Shown here one piece after another: positions 45,501 through 53,613 of a DNA stretch of 64,000 nucleotides (its first letter is position 1; each line of letters opens with the position of its first letter). The translations under genes and the position numbers were made by a program. This DNA is from an uncultured Kiloniellaceae bacterium (GTDB taxonomy: Bacteria > Pseudomonadota > Alphaproteobacteria > Kiloniellales > Kiloniellaceae). The stretch lies in the NCBI GenBank assembly GCA_947500035.1, contig CANMQP010000002.1, forward strand, positions 62,001-126,000. The letters run 5' to 3'. The notes beneath the pieces were generated by a model. That model had not been told where the DNA came from, made no database searches, and saw nothing but the letters and a program-made list of their open reading frames with translations.

Positions 45501-46787
45501 TCAGACTCTACTCTCGGTCTGATTCGGACCGGATCTCACGTCTTTATGCGACGGCTCCAGTGCTTCGGTGATCGCCGCGCGCTTGCGCCAGGTCCGGATC
45601 CACATCAGCATCACCAGGATCGCCCCGAAGGCGAGCGGCAGACGAAGCCCGATGTATTCGGAAAGCGCGCCCATGATAAGCGCACCTGCCGCCGGCCCGC
45701 CGATGAAGATGATACCGTAGAGGCTGAGCACCCGCCCACGCAGATCGCCGTCGACCGCCATCTGCAGCAGGGTCTGCATGCTGACCCCCGTGGCCACCAT
45801 GGCCATCCCTGCGACCGCCACGCTCGCCAGTCCCAGCCAGATCCAGTCGCTCGCGACAAAAGCGAGCATCGAGAGCGAGAGAAGCAGGGTATTGAGCAAC
45901 ACCAACCGGGTCAGACCACCACCGCCGCGCCGGGCAACCCACAAACCGCTCATCACCGCACCTATGCCGACCGTCGAAGTCAGGAGAGCAAGCGTATCCG
46001 CCCCGCCGCCGAAAACCCTGTCGGCGAAACCCGGCATCAACTCGACGAAAGGCCGCACAGAGAGCGAGGCCGTTGCGAGCAGCAGCAGCATCGGCCCGAT
46101 GCCCGGATGGCGCGCGGCGTAGCTGAAACCCTCGCCGAGCTGCACCCAGATCGAGGGCGGCACCTTGCCTTTGCCCCGGTCCGGGCGGCGCGGCACTCTG
46201 ATGCGCAGCAACGCGATCAGAAAGGCCGAAAAGGTGAGCGCATTGGCCCCGAACGCACCCTGGACACCCACGGTTACGATCAGCAGACCCGCCACCGCGG
46301 GTCCGATAAAGCGCGCCAGATTGAAGATGATGGAGTTGATCGCGATTCCGGTCGAGAGATCCTCGCGCGGCACCAGACTGGGCATCAGTGCCAGACGCGA
46401 AGGCTGATTGAAACCCATTGCAATCCCGTTGATCAACACCAGCAGCGCCAGCAACTCGACCGTCGCATTCCCCGTTGCGGTCAGCGCAAAGAGCGCGATC
46501 GCCTGACAGAGCGAAACAGACTGCGCGGTCAGCATGATCTTTATGCGGTTATAGCGATCCGCCACGACTCCCCCGAAAGGGCCGACGAAAACCGCAGGCA
46601 GAAGATCCGCGCAGGCCACCAGCCCCAGCCAGAAGCCGGATTCCGTCAACTCCCAGGTCAACCAGCCCACGGCAACGCGCTGCATCCAGGTGCCGATCAG
46701 CGAGATCGAAGCACCCGAGATGTAGATACGGAAATTCCTGTGTTGCAGGGTGCGAAGAACCCCGCCGAACCCGGCCTGACCTGGCAT
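45501..46787 (-). CDS. MFS transporter (MFS_3, enterobactin-exporter-like)
   Basis: 428 residues from the ATG at 46787 (PGQAGFGGVLRTLQHRNFRIYI); a longer frame to 46853 has poor protein character. Twelve helices; family stretches RIYISGASISLIGTWMQRVAVGWL, GPFGGVVADRYNRIKIML, INSIIFNLARFIGPAVAG. Efflux pump of unknown substrate. Divergent from the acetyltransferase gene; the start has no strong ribosome site. Confidence 0.88.
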   Translation of the reverse strand: MPGQAGFGGVLRTLQHRNFRIYISGASISLIGTWMQRVAVGWLTWELTESGFWLGLVACADLLPAVFVGPFGGVVADRYNRIKIMLTAQSVSLCQAIALFALTATGNATVELLALLVLINGIAMGFNQPSRLALMPSLVPREDLSTGIAINSIIFNLARFIGPAVAGLLIVTVGVQGAFGANALTFSAFLIALLRIRVPRRPDRGKGKVPPSIWVQLGEGFSYAARHPGIGPMLLLLATASLSVRPFVELMPGFADRVFGGGADTLALLTSTVGIGAVMSGLWVARRGGGGLTRLVLLNTLLLSLSMLAFVASDWIWLGLASVAVAGMAMVATGVSMQTLLQMAVDGDLRGRVLSLYGIIFIGGPAAGALIMGALSEYIGLRLPLAFGAILVMLMWIRTWRKRAAITEALEPSHKDVRSGPNQTESRV

Positions 46788-46944
46788 TAATATTAAGGAG
46801 CTTTGATGTGAACAGAGAGCGCGCATTGAGCCACATCCGCCCGAGTCTGGCAAAGCGGCAATGGCAGTCTGCCCATATCATCTCAATGGCGTCATGCGCT
46901 TCTGCGTCTTTACGCCTTTGGATTTCTGCTTCAGATTCTCCGAT

Positions 46945-47799
46945 ATGTTAGAAATCGTCCCCTGCACCGACATCGAATTCGACGCACTTCACGCGGCTAT
47001 GAACGCAGCTTTCAGCGATTATCTGGTACCCATGGCCCCTACGCCGGATCAGTTTCGTTTCATGTTGCGCCAGCGCGGCTACGACGAAGATCTCTCCTGG
47101 CTGGCGAAATCGCAGGGCAGGGTCGTTGGATTCTGGCTAATCGGCTCAAACGGCGAGACAGAGCGAAAAGCAGCTTACGTGATCGCAACCGGTAGCCTCC
47201 CGGAGCATCGGGGTCAGGGGCTAGCAACGCGGATTTTCGAATCAGTGTCAGAAAACCTCGCCACTCAAGGCACCGAAACTCTTGAGCTGGAAGTCATCGA
47301 TCAAAACACTGCCGCGCGAAAGGCTTATGAAAAACTCGGATTCACTGCCCGAAGAGAGGTGGTTTGCTTCAAGCTGCCTCTGCCGGAACCCGGCTCTTCG
47401 GCCCACATCCAGGTGACGGCCCGACCAATCCCGTTTGAGACGATACAACGTGCTGGCCCTACAGCATGGGACTGGCAGCCGACCTGGCAGAACAGTCTTG
47501 ATGCGCTTGGTCGGATCAGAGACCACATCGAGATCCAGGGCGTTTACATTGCGGAGAAATTAGCAGGTTACGGAATTGTCATCCGCCCGAACGCCACACT
47601 CGCGCAGTTGGCCGTCCACCCGGACCATCGAAGGCAGACCATTGGGACCAGCATTCTTGCAGCCCTGTCGCTTCGGCTTGATACTGATAGTGTACAGATC
47701 ATCAATGCAGAGGCCTCTGATTCCGGTTTTGCCGCCTTTGTCGATAGATGTCAGGGAGTTGCCTCGACACGGCAGATTGCCTTGTCCCTCAAGGTCTGA
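46945..47799 (+). CDS. GNAT acetyltransferase, two-domain
   Basis: 284 residues from the ATG at 46945 (LEIVPCTDIEFDALHAAMN); the start is chosen by homology-like N-terminus, with no clear ribosome site. First GNAT domain has the acetyl-CoA loop SLPEHRGQGLATRIF and NTAARKAYEKLGF. A second, weaker GNAT-like part covers 165-284 (LAQLAVHPDHRRQTIGTSIL). Target unknown. 32 bases before the agmatinase-like gene, possibly co-transcribed. Confidence 0.85.
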   Translation: MLEIVPCTDIEFDALHAAMNAAFSDYLVPMAPTPDQFRFMLRQRGYDEDLSWLAKSQGRVVGFWLIGSNGETERKAAYVIATGSLPEHRGQGLATRIFESVSENLATQGTETLELEVIDQNTAARKAYEKLGFTARREVVCFKLPLPEPGSSAHIQVTARPIPFETIQRAGPTAWDWQPTWQNSLDALGRIRDHIEIQGVYIAEKLAGYGIVIRPNATLAQLAVHPDHRRQTIGTSILAALSLRLDTDSVQIINAEASDSGFAAFVDRCQGVASTRQIALSLKV

Positions 47800-47831
47800 A
47801 AGAACAGAGAATTCTCGCAACAAGGTGCCCT

Positions 47832-48752
47832 ATGAGCCAATCGCCCGACCGTCCTTTGCCCACCTTCTCAGCCCGAGAAACCTTCTTCGGTACCGACAAA
47901 ACCGGAGACGCGGCAATCTCGATCGCAGGCGTGCCGATGGACATCGCGACCACAAATCGCGCCGGGGCACGCGACGGGCCCGCGGCGGTCCGGCGCGCGA
48001 GCCGGATGGCCGGCGGGACCTATCCGGATCTCTGGCCCGATCTTTACAGTCTCGACTTCGCCGATGTCGGCAACTTCTCGCTCATGATGGGCAAGCTGGA
48101 GGAGTCCCTGGCGCTGATCGAACAGCAGGCCCTTGAGCATGAGCACCTGATCTCGGTGGGGGGCGACCATCTCGTCACCCTGCCCCTGCTGCGTGCCGCG
48201 GCAAAAAAACACGGTGCGCCGCTCGGCCTGGTTCACTTCGACGCTCATGTGGATACCTGGGACGAGAACTACGGCGTCCCCGTTACCCACGGGACCAACT
48301 TCCGCATCGCCATCAATGAAGGCCTCGTCGACCCGAAACGCATGATCCAGATCGGCATTCGCTGCCGCGTCGAGCCGGAAGTCTGGCAGTGGACCCTGGA
48401 CCAGGGCGTGACCATCATCACCGCCGAAGAGGTGCATATGGGCAACCCCGCCGATGTCGCCGCCCGCATCCACCAGGTTATCGGCAGCCGGGAGAAAACC
48501 TATCTGACCTTCGACATCGACTGCCTCGATCCCTCCTGTGCGCCCGGTACCGGCACGCCGGAAACCGGCGGTCTTTTAGCCTGGCAGGCGCGTTCGATCC
48601 TGACCCGCCTGGGCGGCATCAACTTCATCGGCATGGACGTGGTCGAGGTCGCCCCGGCCCACGACGTGGGTGAGATCACCGCCCTGAACGGCGCATCGGT
48701 CATGGCTTTCTATATGGGCCTGCTGGCCGCGGCAAAAGATCAGGCTGGTTAG
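47832..48752 (+). CDS. Agmatinase/ureohydrolase-family enzyme
   Basis: 306 residues, ATG at 47832 with AAGGTG upstream. Binuclear Mn ligands: His in GGDHLVTLP, HFDAHVDTWDEN, and DIDCLDPS; conserved PGTGTPE follows. Hydrolyses agmatine or a related guanidino compound to urea plus amine. Whether the true substrate is agmatine cannot be told. Confidence 0.9.
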   Translation: MSQSPDRPLPTFSARETFFGTDKTGDAAISIAGVPMDIATTNRAGARDGPAAVRRASRMAGGTYPDLWPDLYSLDFADVGNFSLMMGKLEESLALIEQQALEHEHLISVGGDHLVTLPLLRAAAKKHGAPLGLVHFDAHVDTWDENYGVPVTHGTNFRIAINEGLVDPKRMIQIGIRCRVEPEVWQWTLDQGVTIITAEEVHMGNPADVAARIHQVIGSREKTYLTFDIDCLDPSCAPGTGTPETGGLLAWQARSILTRLGGINFIGMDVVEVAPAHDVGEITALNGASVMAFYMGLLAAAKDQAG

Positions 48753-48756
48753 CAGA

Positions 48757-49095
48757 CTACTCGGCGGTGCCGCCCTGCGTGATCATCGGCTCGGTCTTCT
48801 GCCGGATGATCTCAACCAGTTCAGGCTCCATGAAACCGTATTCGTCTGGAATGTCGAGAACGTGAAGGGTCTTAAATTTCAGCTCGTCACGAAACTCAGC
48901 TCTGATCCTGGATTGATGTTTTTCCTCCATCACCAGAATCAGGTCGGCCCAACGAATGTCGGCTAGGCTTAATCGACGCCGCGCGTTGCGGCTTGTGCCG
49001 GCCGAGCGAACCTCCACGCCGGGCGTTTTACGCCAGACCTCTTCGCCGGTCGGACTCCGCCACTGATTGCGGCTGCAAACGAACAGAACATTCAC
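48757..49095 (-). CDS. Low-molecular-weight protein tyrosine phosphatase-like protein
   Basis: 112 residues from a GTG at 49095 (VNVLFVCSRN), with AGAGGA about 11 bases upstream; an upstream frame of 26 codons has no family match. CX5R active site CSRNQWRS at residues 7-14, then VRSAGTSRNARRRLSLADIRWADLILVMEEKH. Shorter than classical LMW-PTP (about 150) and lacking the usual DPY motif, replaced by LDIPDEYGFM: a small subfamily. Converges on the agmatinase gene. Confidence 0.85.
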   Translation of the reverse strand: MNVLFVCSRNQWRSPTGEEVWRKTPGVEVRSAGTSRNARRRLSLADIRWADLILVMEEKHQSRIRAEFRDELKFKTLHVLDIPDEYGFMEPELVEIIRQKTEPMITQGGTAE

Positions 49096-49141
49096 GGATG
49101 CTGCAGTCCTCTGGAGTTTATCGTTACACCCGGTTGCGGCA

Positions 49142-49831
49142 TCACTTGTATTCCGAGTCAGCACGGCGTCCAATCGTACCGAGTTTTGCTTCGGGCAGTT
49201 GAGCGAGAGTCAGGTGTGCCCGCCCGCCCATGCCACCATCGACCATGATAAACCTGATCACATCGCCCAACGCTTCCGCGGCCCGAAAAGCAGTAGGCCC
49301 AGACCCGAGGTCAACCGCCTTAAAACCAAGATCTTTCGAGAGCTCCGCGACCAGTGATTTGGCGCTGGCGCTGTCGCCGGCAATGAAGGTCTGAGCATTG
49401 GAAGCTTCCAGGCTGGCCGGATCGGTGTCGAAGCTCTCCATAGCGATGGTGTTCCAGGCCTTCACCACGAGAGCGTTCGGCGCATTGGCCTGGAGGCCTT
49501 CGGCAATAGCATGATCGAACCAAGCGCCGCTGCGCACTTCCCGGCTGTAGTCACGATTATTCAAGTCGATCATAATCTTGCCTTCTAACAGGTCGGGATT
49601 CTCAAGAACCTTCGACGGATCTTCTTCGCGTATCGTCCAGATCAGAATATCGCCATGAGCCGACGCCTCGTCATTCGTTCCGGCGCAGGCATTTGCCCCC
49701 GCCTGGGTAGCCGCGGCCTCGGCTTGTTCCAACCGCCGTGCACCGAACATCACGGAATGCCCAAGCTGGGCGAGCCGGACACCAAGAGCGCGGCCCATAT
49801 TCCCCGATCCAATAACAGCTATGCGTTTCAT
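49142..49831 (-). CDS. NADP-binding F420-reductase-like oxidoreductase
   Basis: 229 residues from the ATG at 49831 (KRIAVIGSGNMGRALGVRL), GGAGA upstream. Rossmann loop GSGNMGRA with MFGARR (Arg pair suggests NADPH). Then ILIWTIREEDPSKVL, MIDLNNRDYS and VVKAWNTIAMES. Belongs to the NADPH-dependent F420 reductase/NADP oxidoreductase family; here more likely acting on another redox partner. Divergent from a LysR gene that probably regulates it. Confidence 0.87.
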   Translation of the reverse strand: MKRIAVIGSGNMGRALGVRLAQLGHSVMFGARRLEQAEAAATQAGANACAGTNDEASAHGDILIWTIREEDPSKVLENPDLLEGKIMIDLNNRDYSREVRSGAWFDHAIAEGLQANAPNALVVKAWNTIAMESFDTDPASLEASNAQTFIAGDSASAKSLVAELSKDLGFKAVDLGSGPTAFRAAEALGDVIRFIMVDGGMGGRAHLTLAQLPEAKLGTIGRRADSEYK

Positions 49832-49893
49832 CAGAATCTCCATCGAGTTGTTGCGATGGATCTAACTTGCGCCCGATAATAAATTCTTCCACA

Positions 49894-50835
49894 ATGAATA
49901 TTATGAATAAAAATTTCACTGAAATTGAACTTAAAAATTACGACCTCAACGCATTGCTGGTCTTCACGGCATTAATGCATGAACGCTCGGTAACCAAGGC
50001 GGCAAAGCGGCTGCTTGTAGGTCCTCCTGCCGTAAGCATGACTCTCGCCAGACTTCGCGGGCTCTTCGACGACCCACTGTTTGTACGCGCAGGAAAGGCG
50101 ATGGAACCAACGTCGCGCGCAGAGCGGCTTTTTGCCCGTATCGGCCCCGCGCTTGGAGAAATCAGCGACGTCATCAGAAGTGATAGCGGCTTCGATCCAG
50201 CAACATCATCCAGAACAATCCGCTTCGCTTCGCCCGACGACCTTGAGGTCGTGCTGGTTCCCGCGATTCTTCAGGCAATGGCCAACTGCGCACCCGGTGT
50301 GAAGCTGGTGGTACGCTCAGCGGATTTCCGCAATGTCCCTGACCTGCTCGACGATGGCGAGGTCGATGTTGCACTGACAGCAACGCCGCCACAGCTTGAG
50401 AAACGTCATCGCTATAGCGTGATCTATGAAGATACATTCACAGCACTCTACGATCCGGCGCAAACAGCAGTCAGATCGCCTGTTACGCTTGAACAATACA
50501 TCGAAGTGCCTCAGATCCTGTTATCAACCAGAGGAGACTGGCGTGGACCGATCGACGACGCGCTCGCCACGTTCGGTCGAACACGGCAGGTCCTGGCCAG
50601 CGTGCCGAGATTCTCGACGATCCCCTTTATCCTGAAATCACGCCCGTCTCTGGTGAACATGCCAAGCAAATCAGCGAGTCATTACGCCAAACTCTATGGG
50701 CTCGCCACCTCGGCATTGCCTTTCTCCAGCCCACGCTTCAGCGTCTCCATCCTCTGGCATTTGCGCGCCGAACAGGATCCCGCCGTGATTTGGTTTCGCA
50801 ACTTGACGGAATCCTGCCTGAAAAAACTGCTGTAA
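49894..50835 (+). CDS. LysR-family transcriptional regulator
   Basis: 313 residues from the ATG at 49894 (NIMNKNFTEIELKNYDLNALLVFTALMHERSVTKAAKRL). HTH at about 30-50; effector domain from 100 (RFASPDDLEVVLVPAIL). Only 62 bases from the divergent NADP-binding gene, the usual LysR arrangement. Note the A/T-rich start and Asn/Lys-rich N-terminus. Confidence 0.92.
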   Translation: MNIMNKNFTEIELKNYDLNALLVFTALMHERSVTKAAKRLLVGPPAVSMTLARLRGLFDDPLFVRAGKAMEPTSRAERLFARIGPALGEISDVIRSDSGFDPATSSRTIRFASPDDLEVVLVPAILQAMANCAPGVKLVVRSADFRNVPDLLDDGEVDVALTATPPQLEKRHRYSVIYEDTFTALYDPAQTAVRSPVTLEQYIEVPQILLSTRGDWRGPIDDALATFGRTRQVLASVPRFSTIPFILKSRPSLVNMPSKSASHYAKLYGLATSALPFSSPRFSVSILWHLRAEQDPAVIWFRNLTESCLKKLL

Positions 50836-51010
50836 CGGATATCGGCAGCAAGAAGCCGCCCTGCTGCAACGTTCGGCTTCTGTCGAGCCGCAGGCTCGCG
50901 CCGGCGCTCGCTAAAAACAGCGAAACAGCTATAGCCTGTAATTCTGGAATTTCACTGCCGCATAGGCATAGCTCGATTCTGCCTCATCAGGTCTGCATTC
51001 GCCCGATCTT

Positions 51011-51047
51011 GCTCTATTCCGGACAAAGTTGTGCTCATTCTGGACAA
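51011..51047. repeat. Direct repeats upstream of small ORF
   Basis: GCTCTATTCCGGACAA (51011-51026) and GCTCATTCTGGACAA (51033-51047), about 22 bases apart (two helical turns). A plausible tandem regulator-binding site, about 80 bases before the 80-aa gene. Confidence 0.45.
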
Positions 51048-51126
51048 TTCCAGCAACTGCCCTTCAATTTTCACTTTTTAGAAGGCTCAATCCACTCCGG
51101 CTCAAACAAAAATGAAAGGACCCGAG

Positions 51127-51369
51127 ATGATCCGATACCCCAGTTACAAAGGGCCTTTCAGCGTGCGCGCCGTAAAGATCGCGCGGGTCGTCAGCGCAAC
51201 TGGATGTCTCGTTCCGCACGAGACGTCGCTGCACCCGATCTACGTTTCCGAACAATGGTTCGATCGCAACAGTCCGGTTGATGGCGGATATTATCTCGTG
51301 CTGGCAAACGGCACGACAGGCTACATGGAAGCGGAACTCTTCGAGAACGAGTTCACGCCCGATCACTGA
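51127..51369 (+). CDS. Small hypothetical protein, 80 aa
   Basis: Not recognised. ATG at 51127 has AAAGGA 8 bases upstream; a second ATG at 51112 lies earlier. Soluble, starts IRYPSYKGPFSVRAVKIARVVSA, ends in YLVLANGTTGYMEAELFENEF. Beta-rich pattern. Monocistronic, converging on the 3-hydroxybutyrate dehydrogenase gene. Confidence 0.6.
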   Translation: MIRYPSYKGPFSVRAVKIARVVSATGCLVPHETSLHPIYVSEQWFDRNSPVDGGYYLVLANGTTGYMEAELFENEFTPDH

Positions 51370-51442
51370 GGCGTGCGGCCTCCAAGTTGGGAACTCCAAC
51401 CAGAGGGTTTCTCACCTGAACAGACCTTCCACCTGAGCAGGC

Positions 51443-52225
51443 TTACTGCGCCGTCCAGCCGCCATCGACCGGCAGGGTCGCGCCGGTGATCGAGGCGGCG
51501 CTGTCCTGGCAGAGGAAAACGGCGAGCGCGCCCAGGTTCTCGACCTCGACGAATTTTTTGGTTGGCTGGCCGGCCAGCATGACGTCGCGCTTGACCTCTT
51601 CCTCGCTGATGCCCCGCGCCTTGGCGGTGTCGGGGATCTGAGCCTCGACCAGGGGCGTCAGAACGTAACCCGGCGCGATGGCATTAACGGTGATGTTCTG
51701 CTGCGCCACCTCGAGAGCGACGGTCTTGGTCAGACCGGCAATGCCGTGTTTGGCCGCCACATAGGCCGATTTGTAGGGTGAAGCCACCAGGGCATGCGCC
51801 GAGGCGATATTGATCACCCGGCCCCAGCCCTTTTCCTTCATGCCCGGCAGAGCAGCCCGGATGGAGTGAAAGGCCGAGGTAAGATTGATTGCAATGATCG
51901 CGTCCCACTTCTCGATCGGGAACTCATCGATCGGCGCGACATGCTGAATGCCGGCGTTATTGACCAGAATGTCAGCTGAACCAAAGGTGCTTTCACAGCC
52001 CTTGACCATGGCCTCGATCTCGTCGGGCTTGAGCATATTGGCGGGCGAGTAAGCAACTTTGACCGCGTACTTTTCCTCCAGTCCGGCGCGGATCTTTTCG
52101 ATCTCGGCGGCATCGCCCAGGCCGTTGAGCATGACGTTCGCGCCCGCAGCCGCGAAAGCCTCGGCAATCCCAAGTCCGATCCCGCTGGTCGATCCGGTGA
52201 CGACGGCATTCTTTCCGGTCAGCAT
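51443..52225 (-). CDS. bdhA: 3-hydroxybutyrate dehydrogenase
   Basis: 260-residue SDR closely following bacterial HBDH: TGSTSGIGLGIAEAFA cofactor loop, NNAGIQHVAPIDEFP, catalytic INIASAHALVASPYKSAY with Tyr and Lys in YVAAKHG, GYVLTPLVEAQIPDTA, and C-terminal ATLPVDGGW. Converts (R)-3-hydroxybutyrate to acetoacetate with NAD+, in ketone-body or PHB use. Confidence 0.94.
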   Translation of the reverse strand: MLTGKNAVVTGSTSGIGLGIAEAFAAAGANVMLNGLGDAAEIEKIRAGLEEKYAVKVAYSPANMLKPDEIEAMVKGCESTFGSADILVNNAGIQHVAPIDEFPIEKWDAIIAINLTSAFHSIRAALPGMKEKGWGRVINIASAHALVASPYKSAYVAAKHGIAGLTKTVALEVAQQNITVNAIAPGYVLTPLVEAQIPDTAKARGISEEEVKRDVMLAGQPTKKFVEVENLGALAVFLCQDSAASITGATLPVDGGWTAQ

Positions 52226-52364
52226 ATTCGTTTCCTCTTGCCTGGGGGTCGTGCCACACGATCCCGCGCCAAATCAATTGTGCACCGCAATATTTGGTGA
52301 GCAGAGCCCTTCATGCAAGCCCCTTTTCACCTCTTGAGACCGCCCAACAGCGTTCGGGAAGCAA

Positions 52365-53219
52365 TCACCAATCCAGGTGGATCCTCTCGAGATAATCCAG
52401 CACCGCGTCTTCACTGTGATGTCCGATGATCTTGCTTGCACTGGCCTTGACCGCGTCCGTCGCATTGCCCACTGCCACTGCGGTATCGACAGCCGCCAGC
52501 ATCTCCAGATCATTGGAGCTGTCGCCGAACGCGGTGGTTTCGCGCACATGCAGTGCGCGCTCCTCACGCAGGTGACCGACAAGCCTCTCCAAGGCATGAC
52601 CTTTATTGGCACTGGGAGCAGCGATCACGATCTCCCATCCGCCGGCATAGTGATTGGCGTAGGTCACGATCAAGACCTCCGGCACCCGCGCGGCAACAAC
52701 GGCGGCGATCCGGTCGATCTCTGCTTTCGCACCCAGATAAACGAAACAGAAGACATCCTCCAGATCCGGATTGCTTGCAAGCGGGTCCTCCGGCGCTTCT
52801 CGCAGGCGGGGGTCGCCGTAGTGGATTTTCTCGTCGTAGAACCACTGCATTCCTTCGTTATGCAGAACCGGGACGAAGAGCGGATTTTCATCGCCGATCA
52901 AGCCGGAGACATAGGGCGCAAATCCTTGCTCGAGAAAGCAGTCGTTGATGCTGCAAGCCACCTCCATGCCCAGGCCGTAGTGCTCGAGAATGTGACCGCT
53001 TTGCAGGTCGCGCAGGATCGCCCCGTTCAACTCGATCACCGGCAATTCAAGCGCCACGCCGCGAAGCAAGTAGCTAATCGAAGGGGCGGATCTGGCGGTC
53101 GCGACCGTGAAGGTCAGCCCATTGGAGATGAGGTGATTCAGGCGCGCAGCAGCCTGAGGGGACAAGGTTCCGTCCGCCCCCAAAAGCGTGAAATCCAGAT
53201 CGGAAACAAACAACTTCAA
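52365..53219 (-). CDS. HAD-superfamily hydrolase, Cof-type
   Basis: 284 residues. Nucleophile motif DLDFTLLGADG (Asp7 and Asp9; the common Gly is Phe), motif II TVATARS, motif III Lys near SANKGHALERL, and motif IV FGDSSNDLEML. Sugar- or cofactor-phosphatase of the Cof subfamily; exact substrate unknown. Confidence 0.9.
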   Translation of the reverse strand: MKLFVSDLDFTLLGADGTLSPQAAARLNHLISNGLTFTVATARSAPSISYLLRGVALELPVIELNGAILRDLQSGHILEHYGLGMEVACSINDCFLEQGFAPYVSGLIGDENPLFVPVLHNEGMQWFYDEKIHYGDPRLREAPEDPLASNPDLEDVFCFVYLGAKAEIDRIAAVVAARVPEVLIVTYANHYAGGWEIVIAAPSANKGHALERLVGHLREERALHVRETTAFGDSSNDLEMLAAVDTAVAVGNATDAVKASASKIIGHHSEDAVLDYLERIHLDW

Positions 53220-53613
53220 AGAGGCACTCCGTTCTGCACTGCCGCGCCTTGAGATCGCATGATCGCTTGCATTAAACCATGGTCTTCAAGCTCCGCGGAG
53301 ACTTTGTCAAAGGCTTTCAAGCAGTAGTCGCATCTGAGGCTTAACTGGCCCAAGCATCAGCGCTTTGACGGCCATACCGATTGGAAGTTGCAGGGACCTT
53401 CAATTCAGAGTTTGCGCCAAAAGCGTTTTTATTGAGAAATTTTCCAAAAAGCCCGGAATTCAGCCGATTGTTAGCCTTCAAGTAATCTTCTGCGCACTTA
53501 CTCATACCCATAAGCATGCGGACAGCGGAACCGTGATCCCTTTGCGTGGCGGCGCTGGTTCCGACCCGACCCGGGTGACCGCATGCACGGCGGTTTTATT
53601 GAGGCAGAATAGC
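53220..53613. other. Intergenic region before the sensor kinase
   Basis: 394 bases. The kinase frame runs open upstream to 53365, but that part reads as non-protein and the kinase ATG is placed at 53614. No other gene seen. Confidence 0.35.

Noticed and set aside
45546-46790. Plus-strand frame of 414 codons rich in Arg/Gln/His
   Set aside because: Antisense to the MFS gene; composition typical of a shadow frame.
53365-53613. Longer N-terminus for the hybrid kinase
   Set aside because: The upstream 83 codons look random and would place a non-signal stretch before the first helix.
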